Positions 1-10,400 of a DNA stretch of 62,131 nt are shown here, piece by piece. A program made the position numbers and the translations under genes. Each line of letters opens with the position of its first letter. Position 1 is the stretch's first letter. Source of the DNA: Chara braunii (taxonomy: Eukaryota; Streptophyta; Charophyceae; Charales; Characeae); the NCBI GenBank assembly GCA_003427395.1, contig BFEA01000079.1:587448-649578 (forward strand), written 5' to 3'. The notes under the pieces are model-generated. The model was not told the DNA's origin. It searched no databases and was given only the letters and a program-made list of their open reading frames with translations.

Positions 1-564
1 TTTTTTTTTTTCGTTTGTGTATTTGTTTTTTTTTTTCACTTCTTTCTTTTTTTTTGTTTTCTCAAGTGTGTCGTTCCTACGGAAGCGGAGCCCGGCCTTC
101 GCGCAGCGAGCGGGCCTTCCCTTGGCCGACCCCCCTAGGGCTGCGGCGCGTATACGGGAGTGCCCGCGGCCGATAGCTGAGCGAGGTACTGGTGGTTTAA
201 ACACGCAATAAATCAATCCTCAGGGGACTGGTTGGGTAGCAACCAAGGGGGTTGGATTGCACATATCCGCTGGGAGGGGGGACAAACGCAGGGGCAGGAA
301 CGGAATGATTTTAAAAGGGATTACTGCATCTACTTAAAGAATGGACCAAGGTAGACCCGGGGGCCCCGCTGCACCCACCCACAGACTCCCCGGACCTCTT
401 CCCACCTCATCAGCTGCCAATGGTGGACATGCATTGGTACGGAACAGCATAAGCCTACGTCGACGGGGAGTGAGGTAGCAAAGTCTTTTGGGAGAGCGAG
501 AGCTAGTTTCTCCGAAGTAGGTATCTGGCGCCCGGTGCTGGGCGAAGAGGCTTTCCCTGCTCCC
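1..564. other. gene-free stretch
   Basis: T-rich start followed by mixed sequence. No reading frame resembles a known protein and no clear repeat structure was seen before about base 565. Confidence 0.5.
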
Positions 565-962
565 AACAACCTGCACAGTCAGAGCAATCTCTGCTAGCAG
601 GTGTCTTTCTCAGTCTTTCTCGGTTTAAGCCAGCCGCTATGGAATGGAGCAGAAGGAATGATTGTGGGGGTTGGGATGGAAATGACTCTCTCACTAGCAA
701 CCTGCGCAGTCAATCCTCCGGAGGACAGAGTAATCAATGCTGGCAGGTGTCTTACTCATGGTACCTCCTGATACTTTCCTGCTTTGCTGTGTGTAAGGGA
801 CACTGGACCCGTTTTCCAGCAGGTGACGCTCCCCACCAATAGATGGAGCCTTTCCCCGGGTGCTAGTGGTGCCTGCTTTTAGCAGCAGCACTACCACTGC
901 AGGGGGTGTTGTTTAAAACAAAACAAAACAAAAAAACAAAAAAACAAAAAAACAAAAAAAAG
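565..962 (+). mobile_element. retroposon copy with A-rich tail
   Basis: Two imperfect direct repeats (around 565-620 and 700-760, each with an AACCTGC-CAGTCA core and a GCAGGTGTCTT core) lead into a segment at 815-850 containing CCACCAATAGATGGAGC, and the unit ends in an A-rich tail at about 911-962 built of repeated CAAAAAAA. The 815-850 segment recurs on the other strand at 4275-4320, also next to a poly-A/T run. This looks like the 3' end of a poly-A-tailed retroposon. The family is not one I can name, and the 5' boundary is approximate. Confidence 0.45.
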
Positions 963-1031
963 ACATACCACACCCCCCAACAGAAGATACACCATTTTCG
1001 CATGGCAGGACCCCAAAACACCGCTCCGCTA

Positions 1032-2977
1032 TCTGGGATGAAGTTTACTGAAGCAGGTCCCAATCACGCAATGGCCTTGGGGACTCTTACCAAGATGCTG
1101 CGGAAACTGGACACATGGCCCAGCATCTACACGTCCGTCTTCGGTCGAGCCCTGGTGCTCAATGCTTCCATCTTCTCTATGCTCTGATACGCTGCTTCCA
1201 TCCAGACGCCGACGACGCACACAGCAAGCACTCTCAAGAAACGAGCAACGGCCTACTTGTGGACAGGCAACTCTTCAAGAACGAACCACATAGCAAAAGT
1301 GGCTTGGACTCACCTCACCGCAACGGCCTACTTGTGGACAGGCAACTCTTCAAGAACGAACCACATAGCAAAAGTGGCTTGGACTCACCTCACCCAACCA
1401 AAGGGAAGGGAGGACTGGGCCTATTGGACCCGGCCACACAGATGAAGGCACTTCAGACCAAGTGGGTTGTTAAGCTGCTCACACAAGCTGACTTACCCTG
1501 GATCACCCTGGCCCTCTATCGGATCAGGCAACTGCTGGTGGCCAATACACCCTCTAACATGCAATGACTTTTTTGGATGATGGCCAAATCTTGGTCGGCC
1601 CACCTCAGGACCATCAGACGACAGGAGCCCCACCAGCAAGATCGCCAACAGCAACAAGAACAGAGGAACAGCAAGGACTACTCGTTGTACCTCGTCGAGC
1701 CATGGAGAGAGATCTTTCCGGCCAAGGTCCGAGAAACAGCGAATAGAGACGAAGTACTATGCCAGCCTATCTTTTGCAACCAATGGGTGAAAGATCAGAC
1801 AGGGACACCATGGACACTCACAACGCGGGACACCCGGTGGATCACCTGGTTAGAATACGGAGTGTGGCAGATCAAACATCTCTGGAACCACCAATGCTTC
1901 CCACGTCAGAAAGCAAGGTCCCTCACACCAGTGGGCTCGGTGGACCATGCACGACATTGAACAACCAGGCCACACAGTCTCCCAAGTTGTCCGAGCCAGG
2001 GTCTCAGCCAAACCCCAGCTACTCAAAAGAGTACAAGTGATCGAGGATGAACAGTACAGAATCTATGCATCAACAACAACCATCCAAGATCTGGAATTCG
2101 ATCCAGCAGAGTAGGCCTGGAAAACATCTTCCACTGCCTCTGAGTCAATGGTAACTCGCCATATCAATATCCTGAATTACTCCACAAGGCTGCGCTGCAA
2201 ACTGAGAAGACGACCAGTCAACACACAGCAGATACTCTCACACAACGCTGGGACAAGCACCTCGCTGGTGGAATTGGAAGTCGTACCACAATATCCTGGC
2301 AAGTGCCACTGTCCATCAGGAACACGAAAGTGAGGAGCATGCAGTGGCTGATCTACTACTACGCCCTACCAGTCAACCAATGGATCAGCAGATGGCGATC
2401 TCCAGTAGCCCGGATTGAATTCGACAAAATCTGTGCACTCTGCGAAGAGGGTACTCCAGAAGACCTCCCACACTGCTTACTAACCTGTGAGTCAGCAGCC
2501 CAACTAAGGGCCAGATCAGCCAACAACTTCGGAAGCAGCCACATCCGTCCCCCTCCCAGACGACCCGGGACTCAGACTGACAGGCCTCAAGAAACCACAA
2601 ATGCAGGAGAGGTGGCAACGCACACTACAACAGAGACTTCGCGCCCTCACAGTATGGGCAATTTGGAAGAACGCTGGAAGCAAACAATTGCCAAACAGCC
2701 CGTGTCACTGGCAGAAGCATGGGGAAGCCTTATACAAACCCTCCTAGTCGAGTATCATTCCGACTGGCGCCGCATTAGGAAACGTATTCGCGAAGACCCA
2801 ACCAAACAACAAGACATCATTGACAACTTCAAGAGAGATGTGCTGGGCAATGGTAAGCTGGTGACCATAATGGGTAATACTCTCAGACTTGCCTGGGGCA
2901 CCCTGATGAGTCAACAATGGGAACTGCACCTGCTGGAAACCAGGTCCAGCGTCCCAAATATTACAAGACAATGCTGA
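1032..2977 (+). pseudogene. 5'-truncated LINE reverse transcriptase, C-terminal part
   Basis: Remnant of a non-LTR retrotransposon ORF2 downstream of the catalytic RT core. In order: a GRALVLNASIFSML segment (about 1135-1187), an AYLWTGNSS/KVAWTHLT segment typical of the RT thumb region, a GGLGLLDP motif (about 1410), a stretch with NQWVKDQTG-like spacing (about 1780), and a zinc-knuckle-like CALCEEGTPEDLPHCLLTC at about 2437-2493 as in zf-RVT domains. Frames change repeatedly: a TGA replaces the expected Trp near 1186, there is a frameshift between about 1390 and 1410, and more breaks occur between 1567 and 2303. No palm motif or endonuclease is present, so it is 5' truncated and inactive. 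The family is recognised from motifs only; the clade is not assigned. Confidence 0.75.
1246..1394 (+). repeat. 75-bp in-frame tandem duplication in the LINE
   Basis: Bases 1246-1319 are repeated exactly at 1321-1394. The unit is 75 bases, 25 codons, so it repeats the LWTGNSS...WTHLT region without shifting the frame. Exact identity implies the duplication is younger than most of the damage around it. Confidence 0.9.
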
Positions 2978-3006
2978 GTTTGCTGGAAACCGGAACCAGC
3001 GTCCCA
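2931..3006 (+). repeat. paired TGCTGGAAAC-n-CCAGCGTCCCA motif at LINE 3' end
   Basis: The 26-base motif at 2931-2956 recurs at 2981-3006. Related copies lie at 4303-4328 and 4362-4386. Each copy is itself an imperfect hairpin (CTGG...CCAG). They sit near 3' ends of retroposons, so they may be tail sequences shared by a LINE and its SINE partners. Confidence 0.55.
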
Positions 3007-4019
3007 ATTGTTACACTATTATCCTGGGTGCAAGCCTTCGTACTGCTGAAGTGCCCGCTTGTTCCTGCTATAGTCATTGCTGTGTTCCTCCTTCCTCCTC
3101 CTCCGGCTCCGTTGACTTTTTATCTTGTGTTCAGAGGAAACCCGGTTACCTGGTTGTAGACCCAGTATCAAGTAGGCCTTCTTGTCATACCTCTGGCTCT
3201 GACCTAAATATCTGGCTGTCTTTCCTTCTCCCTCTTGCCCGCTGTGTGTTTTTGTGCTTGTATGTTGTCCCTGGGGGGCATAGGCTCCCGCTGTTGCTGT
3301 GTTCCTCCTTCCTCCTTTCTGCTTCCACACTGATGCCGGACAGCCAAACACAGCTGTCAGAGTTCCTCGGTTTCAGGATGCAATGAGGTCTTAAAAAACA
3401 AAAAAAAAGGAAACTTAAGGCACTGCAATTGAGAAATGTACCCTACCCTCGGTAGGGTAATTTTCTCAATGGAAAATGGCTTCCCACCCAAACCAAAGAG
3501 GCCAACGCATACTACAAAACGGATTTCACGTCAAAGAAAAATTCTACAAAATGACTAAATCTAATAGGTTATTCTCCTGTATTTTGGTATCATTAGATTC
3601 GCAATACATCAACGGCAGAGCTCCGTCCCACCATGCCACATGTGATAGAAAGCTCAGCGTTGAGGGAACTCAATGCTGTAGGTGGGACCAGACCCCAGGA
3701 ACAGAAATATCCAGGTTTTTTTTATTTAAAAAAATCAGGTTTATAGTCCTATAAGATGTGTAGCATATTGGGGGGTTCGCGAATGGGGAAACATGTACGT
3801 TCGCTTGAACAATGTTCTCTCAAATGCGGGTGAAGATATCATTTTTCAAATCTTTAATGTCTGTTTTTATTTTCTTAACCTTTTTATTTTAAACTCCCAT
3901 TTGGCTAAGAATTCCGAGTTTTTTTTCTTAACCTTTTTTTAACATATAATATTATTGATTCATAGATCTATAAACTAGTTTTCACAGAGCTTGGTTTTTA
4001 CCTGACAACTGAAAACAAG
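3007..4019. other. gene-free stretch
   Basis: Pyrimidine-rich sequence with a repeated GCTGTGTTCCTCCTTCCTCC at about 3077 and 3295, then AT-rich DNA. No convincing coding frame. The only clear structure is the inverted repeat at 3428-3470. Confidence 0.5.
3428..3470. repeat. 20-bp inverted repeat, 3-base loop
   Basis: Arms at 3428-3447 and 3451-3470 pair with only two mismatches around the loop CTC. The left arm begins ATTGAGAAA and ends TACCCTACC. It could be a hairpin terminator-like structure or a residual transposon end. Confidence 0.8.
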
Positions 4020-4245
4020 TTAGGGCGTCGTTAGACACTCCTCGGGGATGTGAAATCCACAAGGACGCGCTCGTTTCACCTGTCCTTGGGGACAAAATTG
4101 AAACGGAAATGTGAAAACGCCACAAGGAAAATTTATTGTGGCATCCTTGTGGCCCCAGCAAAAATTTCCTTATCTCCAAGGGACCTCCCTTGGAGCTCAA
4201 GGAACCCTGATTCACGGAGTGGCGAAGACATGCGTCGACGGCGAG

Positions 4246-4740
4246 TTTTTTTTTTTTTTTTAACACAAAAACAAGCTCCATCTATTGGTGGGGAGCAGCA
4301 CCTGCTGGAAGCCGATTCCAGCGTCCCATAGATACAACCATATCTTCACAAATTGGCACAAACTGTGAACCGGGCCCAGCGTCCCATAATGAGTACGTTC
4401 AGAAAACTTAATTAGAAAATTTCAGGAAAATGAGACAAAGAACTACTGGAAAAATCTAATTGGCCTAAGGATAGAAATTTAGAAATTGAGATACCGGGGC
4501 CATTACCCGGCTTTGGCTCGAAGAATTGGAGCTACTTCAGACATGTCTATGACAACTTTCATGATTAAGCAGAATTCAGGAATGACTACGGCGATCACCA
4601 TATGAGGGACGCTGAGCCCCGTTCTCAGCAAGTTCAGTTCGGTTACTCCAGGCAGACTGTGAGGACCCCGGCCTCAATCTTCTTATTGGTAATATCAGCC
4701 TTGGGCATTGGGCCCGGTTTAAAAAAAAAAAAAAAAAAAA
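4246..4740 (-). mobile_element. retroposon nested in Harbinger-like copy 1
   Basis: Copy 2 of the transposon reads straight from ...GAG into TTTTGGTT at this point. Copy 1 is interrupted by about 490 bases that start with a T-run (4246-4262) and end with an A-run (4721-4740), and AGTTTT occurs on both sides (4244-4249, 4740-4745), consistent with a target duplication. The minus-strand sequence next to the T-run carries the same CCACCAATAGATGGAGC segment as 815-850, so this is another copy of that poly-A retroposon. Confidence 0.65.
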
Positions 4741-5052
4741 GTTTTGGTTGTTGGGTGGTCCAGCGGCGTTAGCACGGACATCCCCGCCCTCCAACGTCTG
4801 CGTAGTCCCCCAACGTCCCCCAACGGCTATTGTTGGCGCTGGGCCTCCATCGGGTAGCGTCGTCGTTTTCGACCAGCATCATGCGGCCTCGCGCGCTCGA
4901 GGAACGTATGCGTAGTCCCCCAACATCCCCAAACGGCTACTGTTGGCGGTGGGCCTCCATCGGGCGGCGGCGGCGTTTTCGGCCGGCATCAATGGTCAGA
5001 AATATTTTTCTTTCCCGGTGGCGCCTTCAGTCCATCCACAGAAGAGGTTTCT

Positions 5053-5644
5053 TCACAAGCGTCGTATTCCAATGCATGTCGTCACATGCTGCACGTCCAA
5101 TAAGACTCTTGCCTTCTCCGCCGTCATGTGCTCATTGCTGCCTTCTCCGCCCTGCAGTTCATGGCCGACCTGTTCCACGGGCTCCCTCTGCTGCTCCTCG
5201 TCGCCGCGCTGCTTCTGGTGGTCCCTCTGCTGCTCCTCGGCGCTGTGCTGCTTCTCGTCGATGTAGTCATCCATTGCATCGTCGCATTGTCGAAGGTCTT
5301 CCCCCGTCCCCCCCGGCCTGCATTTGATCCACCACCTCGGTGTTGCTCATGGAATGACGCCACAACCCAACGTGTAGCACGATGACAGCCTCCGAAGTTG
5401 CCACTTAGTCGGGGCCGTCATCCACAGCTTGCATCAGCATCCTTCTTCTACGCGCGCGCAACTGCCCCTTCATTCGTCCCAACACCCTCTCCTGCTGACA
5501 ACGAAGAATAACGGTTGACATGGCCGCCGCCACGGCTGCCCACTCAAGCGGTGTCAACAGCGCACGTCCGCCCTCTCCGACGCCCTCCATCGCCACCACC
5601 TCCACAGGGATGACGTCTCTCCGCTGCCGTCTCAATCCTCGCAC
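5053..5644 (-). pseudogene. broken transposase-like N-terminal region (copy 1)
   Basis: The minus strand reads a basic, Arg-rich start (RRQRRDVIPVEV), a stretch with TVILRCQQER, and then a Gln/Glu-rich tail. Copy 2 (37420-38016) keeps this region open for 198 codons; here stops and frame changes cut it into pieces at about 5405 and 5274. It corresponds to the part before the DDE catalytic domain of a Harbinger-type transposase, by inference from context. No catalytic residues are present. Confidence 0.5.
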
Positions 5645-6215
5645 CCCAGAGACGTAACCCGCTCAATACCCGAGGAGAGGTCCTAGAAGCTGCCACCTTT
5701 CCGTGGATGTCGTCCCCCTGGTGGAACAGCGTGTGACGGCGCGGACGATGTGGAGGAGAAGCTCGACGGTGATGGAGGCACCCGGTGCACGCACGTACAC
5801 TGACTGGGAGGTGAGCGGAAGGGACACTGCCGCTAAGGCCGATTCAGCCCTGCGCCATCACCGAGCTGCAAGCCCAACGTCGTCGTCATCACCACAGCTG
5901 TACTTCAAATTTTGAATTTCAAACGTAGAGGTCCCCTTTTTTATTTTATTTTCCGTCGCCTGCCTCACGCCCTTTTCCGCCGGACGTCGCTGGACCATGC
6001 CGTCTCCACACGGACACCGGACGCCGGACCATGGACACCCCCACCCCCGGCCGCATATCTTCATATGAAAATGGCTGCGGGCAGGCCACAAGGAAACATC
6101 CTCGGGGGACGTCCCCAAGGATGTGTGGAACGACGCCGCCAAATTCCCTTACGAGCCACAAAGAAAATTCCTTGTGGCTCAAGGAACTCGTAAGGAGTGT
6201 CTAACAACGCCCTTA

Positions 6216-6574
6216 GTCCTATAAACGAGTATTCACTAAAACCGTGTTTTTGTTTTTACATCTTTGGAGTTCGCATTGGAGTCCCTAAAGATTCTGTCGT
6301 TTGAGCTCTACTTTTTGCCAATCTGCTGATAATGACTTATAGTCCCATAAAAGGATCTTTGCTGGAAAGGTTTTTCTTTTACATTTTTGAGGATCGCTTG
6401 GCTTGTAACCCATTTTCTTGCCTCCTTTGTCAAGAAACGGTTAAAAACACTCTTTTGTATCAAAAATATCAGTTGGGGTGAGGTTTTGTGGTTTTGTAAC
6501 TTTTGTTAGGTTTCACGAATCATGTGTTATGTATGCATGCATGAGATCACTTATGTGGCAATTTTATGTCCAAG

Positions 6575-6609
<35 letters not shown>

Positions 6610-6745
6610 GAAGTTGAAGAAGGTGCAGTAGATGACAAAGTAGAGAAGAGGAAGAACCACAAAAAGTCTCAAGCCGCGTCGGCAAGGAAGAAAAAGGAGT
6701 AAACTCAATAGTAAAAAAAAAGAAAAAAGAAAAAAGAAAAAAAAC
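6216..6745. other. gene-free AT-rich stretch with (AG)n
   Basis: AT-rich sequence after the transposon, then an (AG)n run at about 6577-6604 and A-rich sequence. No gene seen. Confidence 0.6.
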
Positions 6746-8330
6746 ATCAATCAACACCACAACACAAAAGGACAGAGAACAAGGAGGACGACAAGGAAGC
6801 TGGGTAGGCTGAAGAACGACAGGAGGAAAAGGAGGAAGACGTATTCAGAGAGGGGGAGGAGCCTCCGAGGAGGTTGAAGACTAAAAAGGGGAGCTCACTG
6901 TTGAACATTGCTCGCAATGCTCGGAAGAGGAGGGTGAAAAAGTAGAGGGTACAAAGAAATAGACAAGCAGGACAAGGTCGAAATTGGACAAGGAGGATGC
7001 AAGCGACGATAGAGGCAGCGAAGGGGCGACAAAGGAGAACAGAGGATGAGCGGTGGTTGGTGATGGACGCGGATGACTGATAATAATGGGAAATACAAAA
7101 AGAAACAAAATAAGTTGAGCAGAAAAAAAAAGAAGGCACCGAGAAAGGAGGGATGTACAGCACACGAGGAGCGATAAACGAGGGAAGATCCGAGTCATAG
7201 GGAGGAAGGAGCAATGGAGGAAGGACAGCAGAAGGGGCAATGAAGGAAGGACGGCGGAAGGGGCGATGATGTGGGAGGGAGAAAGAGCGAAGTAGGAAAA
7301 CGACAGGGAAGAAGCGGTGGGAGAGAAGGACGACAGAGAAGACAGGACGAAGGATGGAGGATGACCATCCGAGAGGGATGAAGTAGCGATGGAAGAAGGA
7401 TTGACGAAGGGGCAACGACGCCGGGGCAGGGGGGGGTTGAGGGGGTCGATCGACGAAGGGGCAATGACCGCAGGGGGGGGGGGGGGGGGGGGGGGTTGAC
7501 AACAAAGGAGGGAGAGAGAGACGTGGAGAATGACCTTTTACAAAACAACGGGGAATGCATTTCAGAAAAGCTAAAACAAAACCAAAAAAAAAGGCGGAAA
7601 AAATGAGGAAGCATGGATGGAGTAAAGAGCAGGGAAGAGGAAGGAGGGAAAAAGGAACAACAAGCAATGGCCGACAAAAGAAGTAAGGATGGAGGAAGAA
7701 GCAGCGATGGAGGATGAGGGTAGGGGAAATGACAAGGGATGGAGGGAGGGAGGGAGGAAGCAGCCAACTAGACCACTGGATGATGGACGGAGAACTCATG
7801 ATGGAGCAAACATGAAGGAGCGATGATTGATACCGTGAGGATGGAGCGATGGAGGACTGATGAGCACCGGAGGAGGAGGGAGGACAGAACGATGGAGCAA
7901 TAGACTAAGGAGGGCGGACTGACAGATAAGCACTGGCAGGGAAGGAGGGAGGAATGGCCAATAATCAGCGATGGAGGGAGGAGGGAGGGTGGAGGGTGGA
8001 GGGATGAAAAAGAAGGGTTGCAGGGGAAGAGGAGGAGGAGGAGGAAGAATAAAAAAAGGAAGGGGAGTAGGAGAACAATGATGACGATGGCGACGAGGAG
8101 GATAAAGAAAATGAGCAGGAAAAGGAGGGCGAGGACAGAGGAGAAAAACAAGGAGAGGACAATTACGAGGAAGAAGTTCCACCCTCACCATTTAAAAAAC
8201 AGAATTGAAAAAGAAACAAAAATTTCAGAAAAAGAAAAAACACAGAGAAATAACACAACAGGAGTGGGAAGAGGAGGAAGATGGGGAAAAGGTGGATGGT
8301 GAGGAAACAACAGCAACAGAGACAGAGGGA
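6746..8330. repeat. 1.6-kb purine-rich tract
   Basis: The plus strand is overwhelmingly G and A (GGA, GAA, GATGGAGGAAGG units, e.g. around 7205-7265), with repeated GGGGC(A/G)A(T/C)GA words. Long open frames on the minus strand here code only Pro/Ser/Leu-rich strings with no domain, so I treat them as composition artefacts. Such homopurine tracts can form triplex DNA. Confidence 0.7.
7473..7495 (+). repeat. run of 23 G
   Basis: An uninterrupted G run, preceded at 7429-7445 by shorter G runs, inside the purine-rich tract. It is a strong quadruplex candidate and a likely sequencing-error site. Confidence 0.8.
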
Positions 8331-8365
8331 GAGGTCGGCAGCACTGCCACATGGCATTGACCGCC

Positions 8366-8370
<5 letters not shown>

Positions 8371-8432
<62 letters not shown>
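8371..8432. repeat. (CT)n microsatellite followed by (CA)n
   Basis: About 31 CT units, then short CA runs at about 8447-8500. Confidence 0.95.
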
Positions 8433-8437
<5 letters not shown>

Positions 8438-8646
8438 CAGCACTACCACACACACACACACACCCCTCTCAGCCCTCTGCACCGCCACACACACACGCAC
8501 ACCCCTCTGCCAACTTCCGCAAAACAGCGATGCAGTGCACTCAAAACACTCTTGAACCAGCACAGACGGGAGCAACAATGCACACAGCTGCAGCAGACGG
8601 CAGCCCCCTCAAACGGCTATGGCGCACAACAGAGCTGCAGTGACGC

Positions 8647-8755
8647 ACACACAAGCAGTGGACCAGTTCAGTGGACCAGTTCGACATGTGTCAAGCAGTG
8701 GACCGATTCGACACGTGTCAAGCAGTGGAGCCGTGTCAATTGATGACGGTCAAGC
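8647..8755 (+). repeat. degenerate ~33-bp tandem repeat
   Basis: Three to four partial units sharing CAAGCAGTGGACC and TTCGACA(C/T)GTGTC. No coding role seen. Confidence 0.6.
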
Positions 8756-8882
8756 ATACTCATGGAAAGCATAAACTACACTGCTAGGCGGACAGTGGGG
8801 ACATGTACTGACGGTACTCATGTTTCTATTTTCGTTTTCTTTGTCTTATTCAGGATGAACAAAAAAACGTGGTTTTTTTTTC

Positions 8883-9337
8883 GGATAATTTGCAAAATAC
8901 CCCCATAAGTTGAGATATATGCTAAAACGCCCCTAAAAGATGTGCATAGAGCGGAATACCCCTCTGACAAAAAAAATAGTTTGTGAAATGCCCTAGCATC
9001 GGTTGGACCCCCATCTTTGCAATATACCCCTACCGCGTACCGTCCAACTTTGCAAAATGCCCCAGTACTTGCCAACTCTTCCTAGGCGCTATTGCAAAAG
9101 GCCAGGGCCCAAAGGGGGCGGTCCAGATTGCGAAGTTGGACACCCGCCTGACAGGGACACAACACAACGATCTCGGCCCAAAAGGGCATTCCGGAATTGG
9201 TTTACACACTACACTCAGGATGTGGCAGCGCTTCGCGCCTTGTGGGTTCGAGTCCCGCTAGCCATACACTCTACCCACATCTTTCAGGGGCATTTTGGCA
9301 TATATCTCAACTTATGGGGGTACTTCGCAAATTATCC
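8883..9337. mobile_element. MITE with 61-bp terminal inverted repeats
   Basis: 8883-8943 begins GGATAATTTGC and is the near-perfect reverse complement of about 9277-9337, which ends GCAAATTATCC. Total length is 455 bases and there is no coding potential. Inside are further degenerate TTTGCAAAATNCCCC words. A pol III B-box-like GGTTCGAGTCC sits at 9245-9255 followed by CCGCTAGCC, resembling a tRNA T-arm. No clean target duplication is visible because both flanks are T-rich. Confidence 0.8.
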
Positions 9338-9379
9338 CTTTTGTTTTCACCTCAACTCTTCATGTTCACAAATGTTTTT

Positions 9380-9892
9380 TCTTTTTTTTTCTTTTTTTAT
9401 TTTATTCTACACTATGTTCTTTTCTCAAATTCTTTTTTTGCCTTTCACTACCTTCCTGCCACTACTAAGACTATATAGAGGGGACCCCTGCAAGCATAGG
9501 GCCTCACAAACGAGGTAATTCATGTTGCCCCCCACCGCAACAGCGGTAGTCAGAGATGGGGTGGGGCCACCTCTCTCGAATCTTTCATCATCTTTCAAAT
9601 TCTTTCAATTCATTTTTCCACTAGCTGCACCTCCCTTTTCATTGTCCCCCACCCCCAACCGAATAACAGCTGTGTCCAAGGCCAACACTCTCCCACACGC
9701 CACACACAACCCACTAACACTCACACTCACACCCATGTTGGCCAAGGACCCTGCTAATACCGATCAGAGGTTACCGTATCAAGAGGACTATCACCGCTTG
9801 TTGGCACTAAGTGCGCGGCAGTTGGTTGTGGGGCTCCAACCCACAACCTCCTGAATGCCACTTGCGTGCCTAACCGAGTTAGGCCTCTGGAT
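9380..9892 (-). mobile_element. tRNA-derived SINE, copy 1
   Basis: On the minus strand the head (about 9882-9818) resembles a tRNA but is decayed: GGCCTAACTCGGTTAGGC in the A-box region, then GTGGGTTGGAGCCC. The body contains the TATGCTTGCAGGGGTCC segment at about 9480-9500, and the tail is T-rich on the plus strand at 9380-9410. It is the same unit as 9893-10400, in the same orientation and directly abutting it. Confidence 0.6.
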
Positions 9893-10400
9893 TTTTTTCT
9901 TCTTTTTCTGTTGTTTCTACACTCTTCTCTCAACTTCTGTTTCTTTTGCCTTCCATTACCTACTCCTAAGACTATCTAGAGGGGACCCCTGCAAGCATAG
10001 TTTTTCCTCTCTCTGTGAAGGGGAGATTTCATGTTGCCCCTTGCCCCTAATGGTTAGGGTATAAGGTTGGAGCCGCCAGTGGGGGTCTGGCTAACACAAA
10101 GACCGAGACCTGCCAGTAGCTGTGCCTCCCTTTCACATCGTCCCCCACCCTTCATCGAGTAGCAGCAGAGGCTATGGCCAACACTCTCCCACACACCACA
10201 CACAACCCACTCTCGCTCACACTCACACCCGTGTTGGTCATAGACCCCGCTAATACCAATCAGGGGTATCCAGAGGACTATCACAGTCCGTTGGCACTAA
10301 GTGCACCGCAGGCGGCCATGGGGCATGAACCCACAACCTCCTGAATGCCACTTGCATGCCTAACCAACTGAGCTAGGCCGCAGGATTGGCCTCTGGATTT
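9893..10400 (-). mobile_element. tRNA-derived SINE, copy 2
   Basis: The minus-strand head at about 10382-10304 has a tRNA-like layout: acceptor-like GCGGCC pairing with GGCCGC, an A box TAGCTCAGTTGG, and a T-arm GTGGG-TTCATGC-CCCAT that pairs five of five. The anticodon arm is distorted, so this is a SINE head and not a functional tRNA. The body and T-rich end (9893-9925) match copy 1. Identity between copies looks moderate, so the pair is not recent. Confidence 0.65.

Larger units (their letters stand above)
4023..6212 (-). mobile_element. PIF/Harbinger-like non-autonomous DNA transposon, copy 1
   Basis: Left end GGGCGTCGTTAGACACTCCT at 4023 matches the reverse complement of the right end at 6193-6212 with one mismatch. 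TTA flanks both sides (4020-4022 and 6213-6215), the 3-base duplication typical of PIF/Harbinger. Sub-terminal regions are rich in short inverted repeats around CAAGGAAAATTCCTTG. The only coding trace is a transposase-like N-terminal region on the minus strand (5053-5644). Without the retroposon nested at 4246-4740 the length is about 1.7 kb, the same as copy 2 (22917-23218 plus 37121-38588). I infer an internal deletion derivative mobilised in trans. Confidence 0.75.

Noticed and set aside
6747-7799. 350-codon minus-strand open frame
   Set aside because: It is the Pro/Ser/Leu translation of a purine-rich tract; long frames are expected there from composition alone.
10304-10382. Functional tRNA gene on the minus strand
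   Set aside because: A and B boxes and the T-arm are present, but the D and anticodon arms do not fold normally and the sequence continues into a repeated SINE body.
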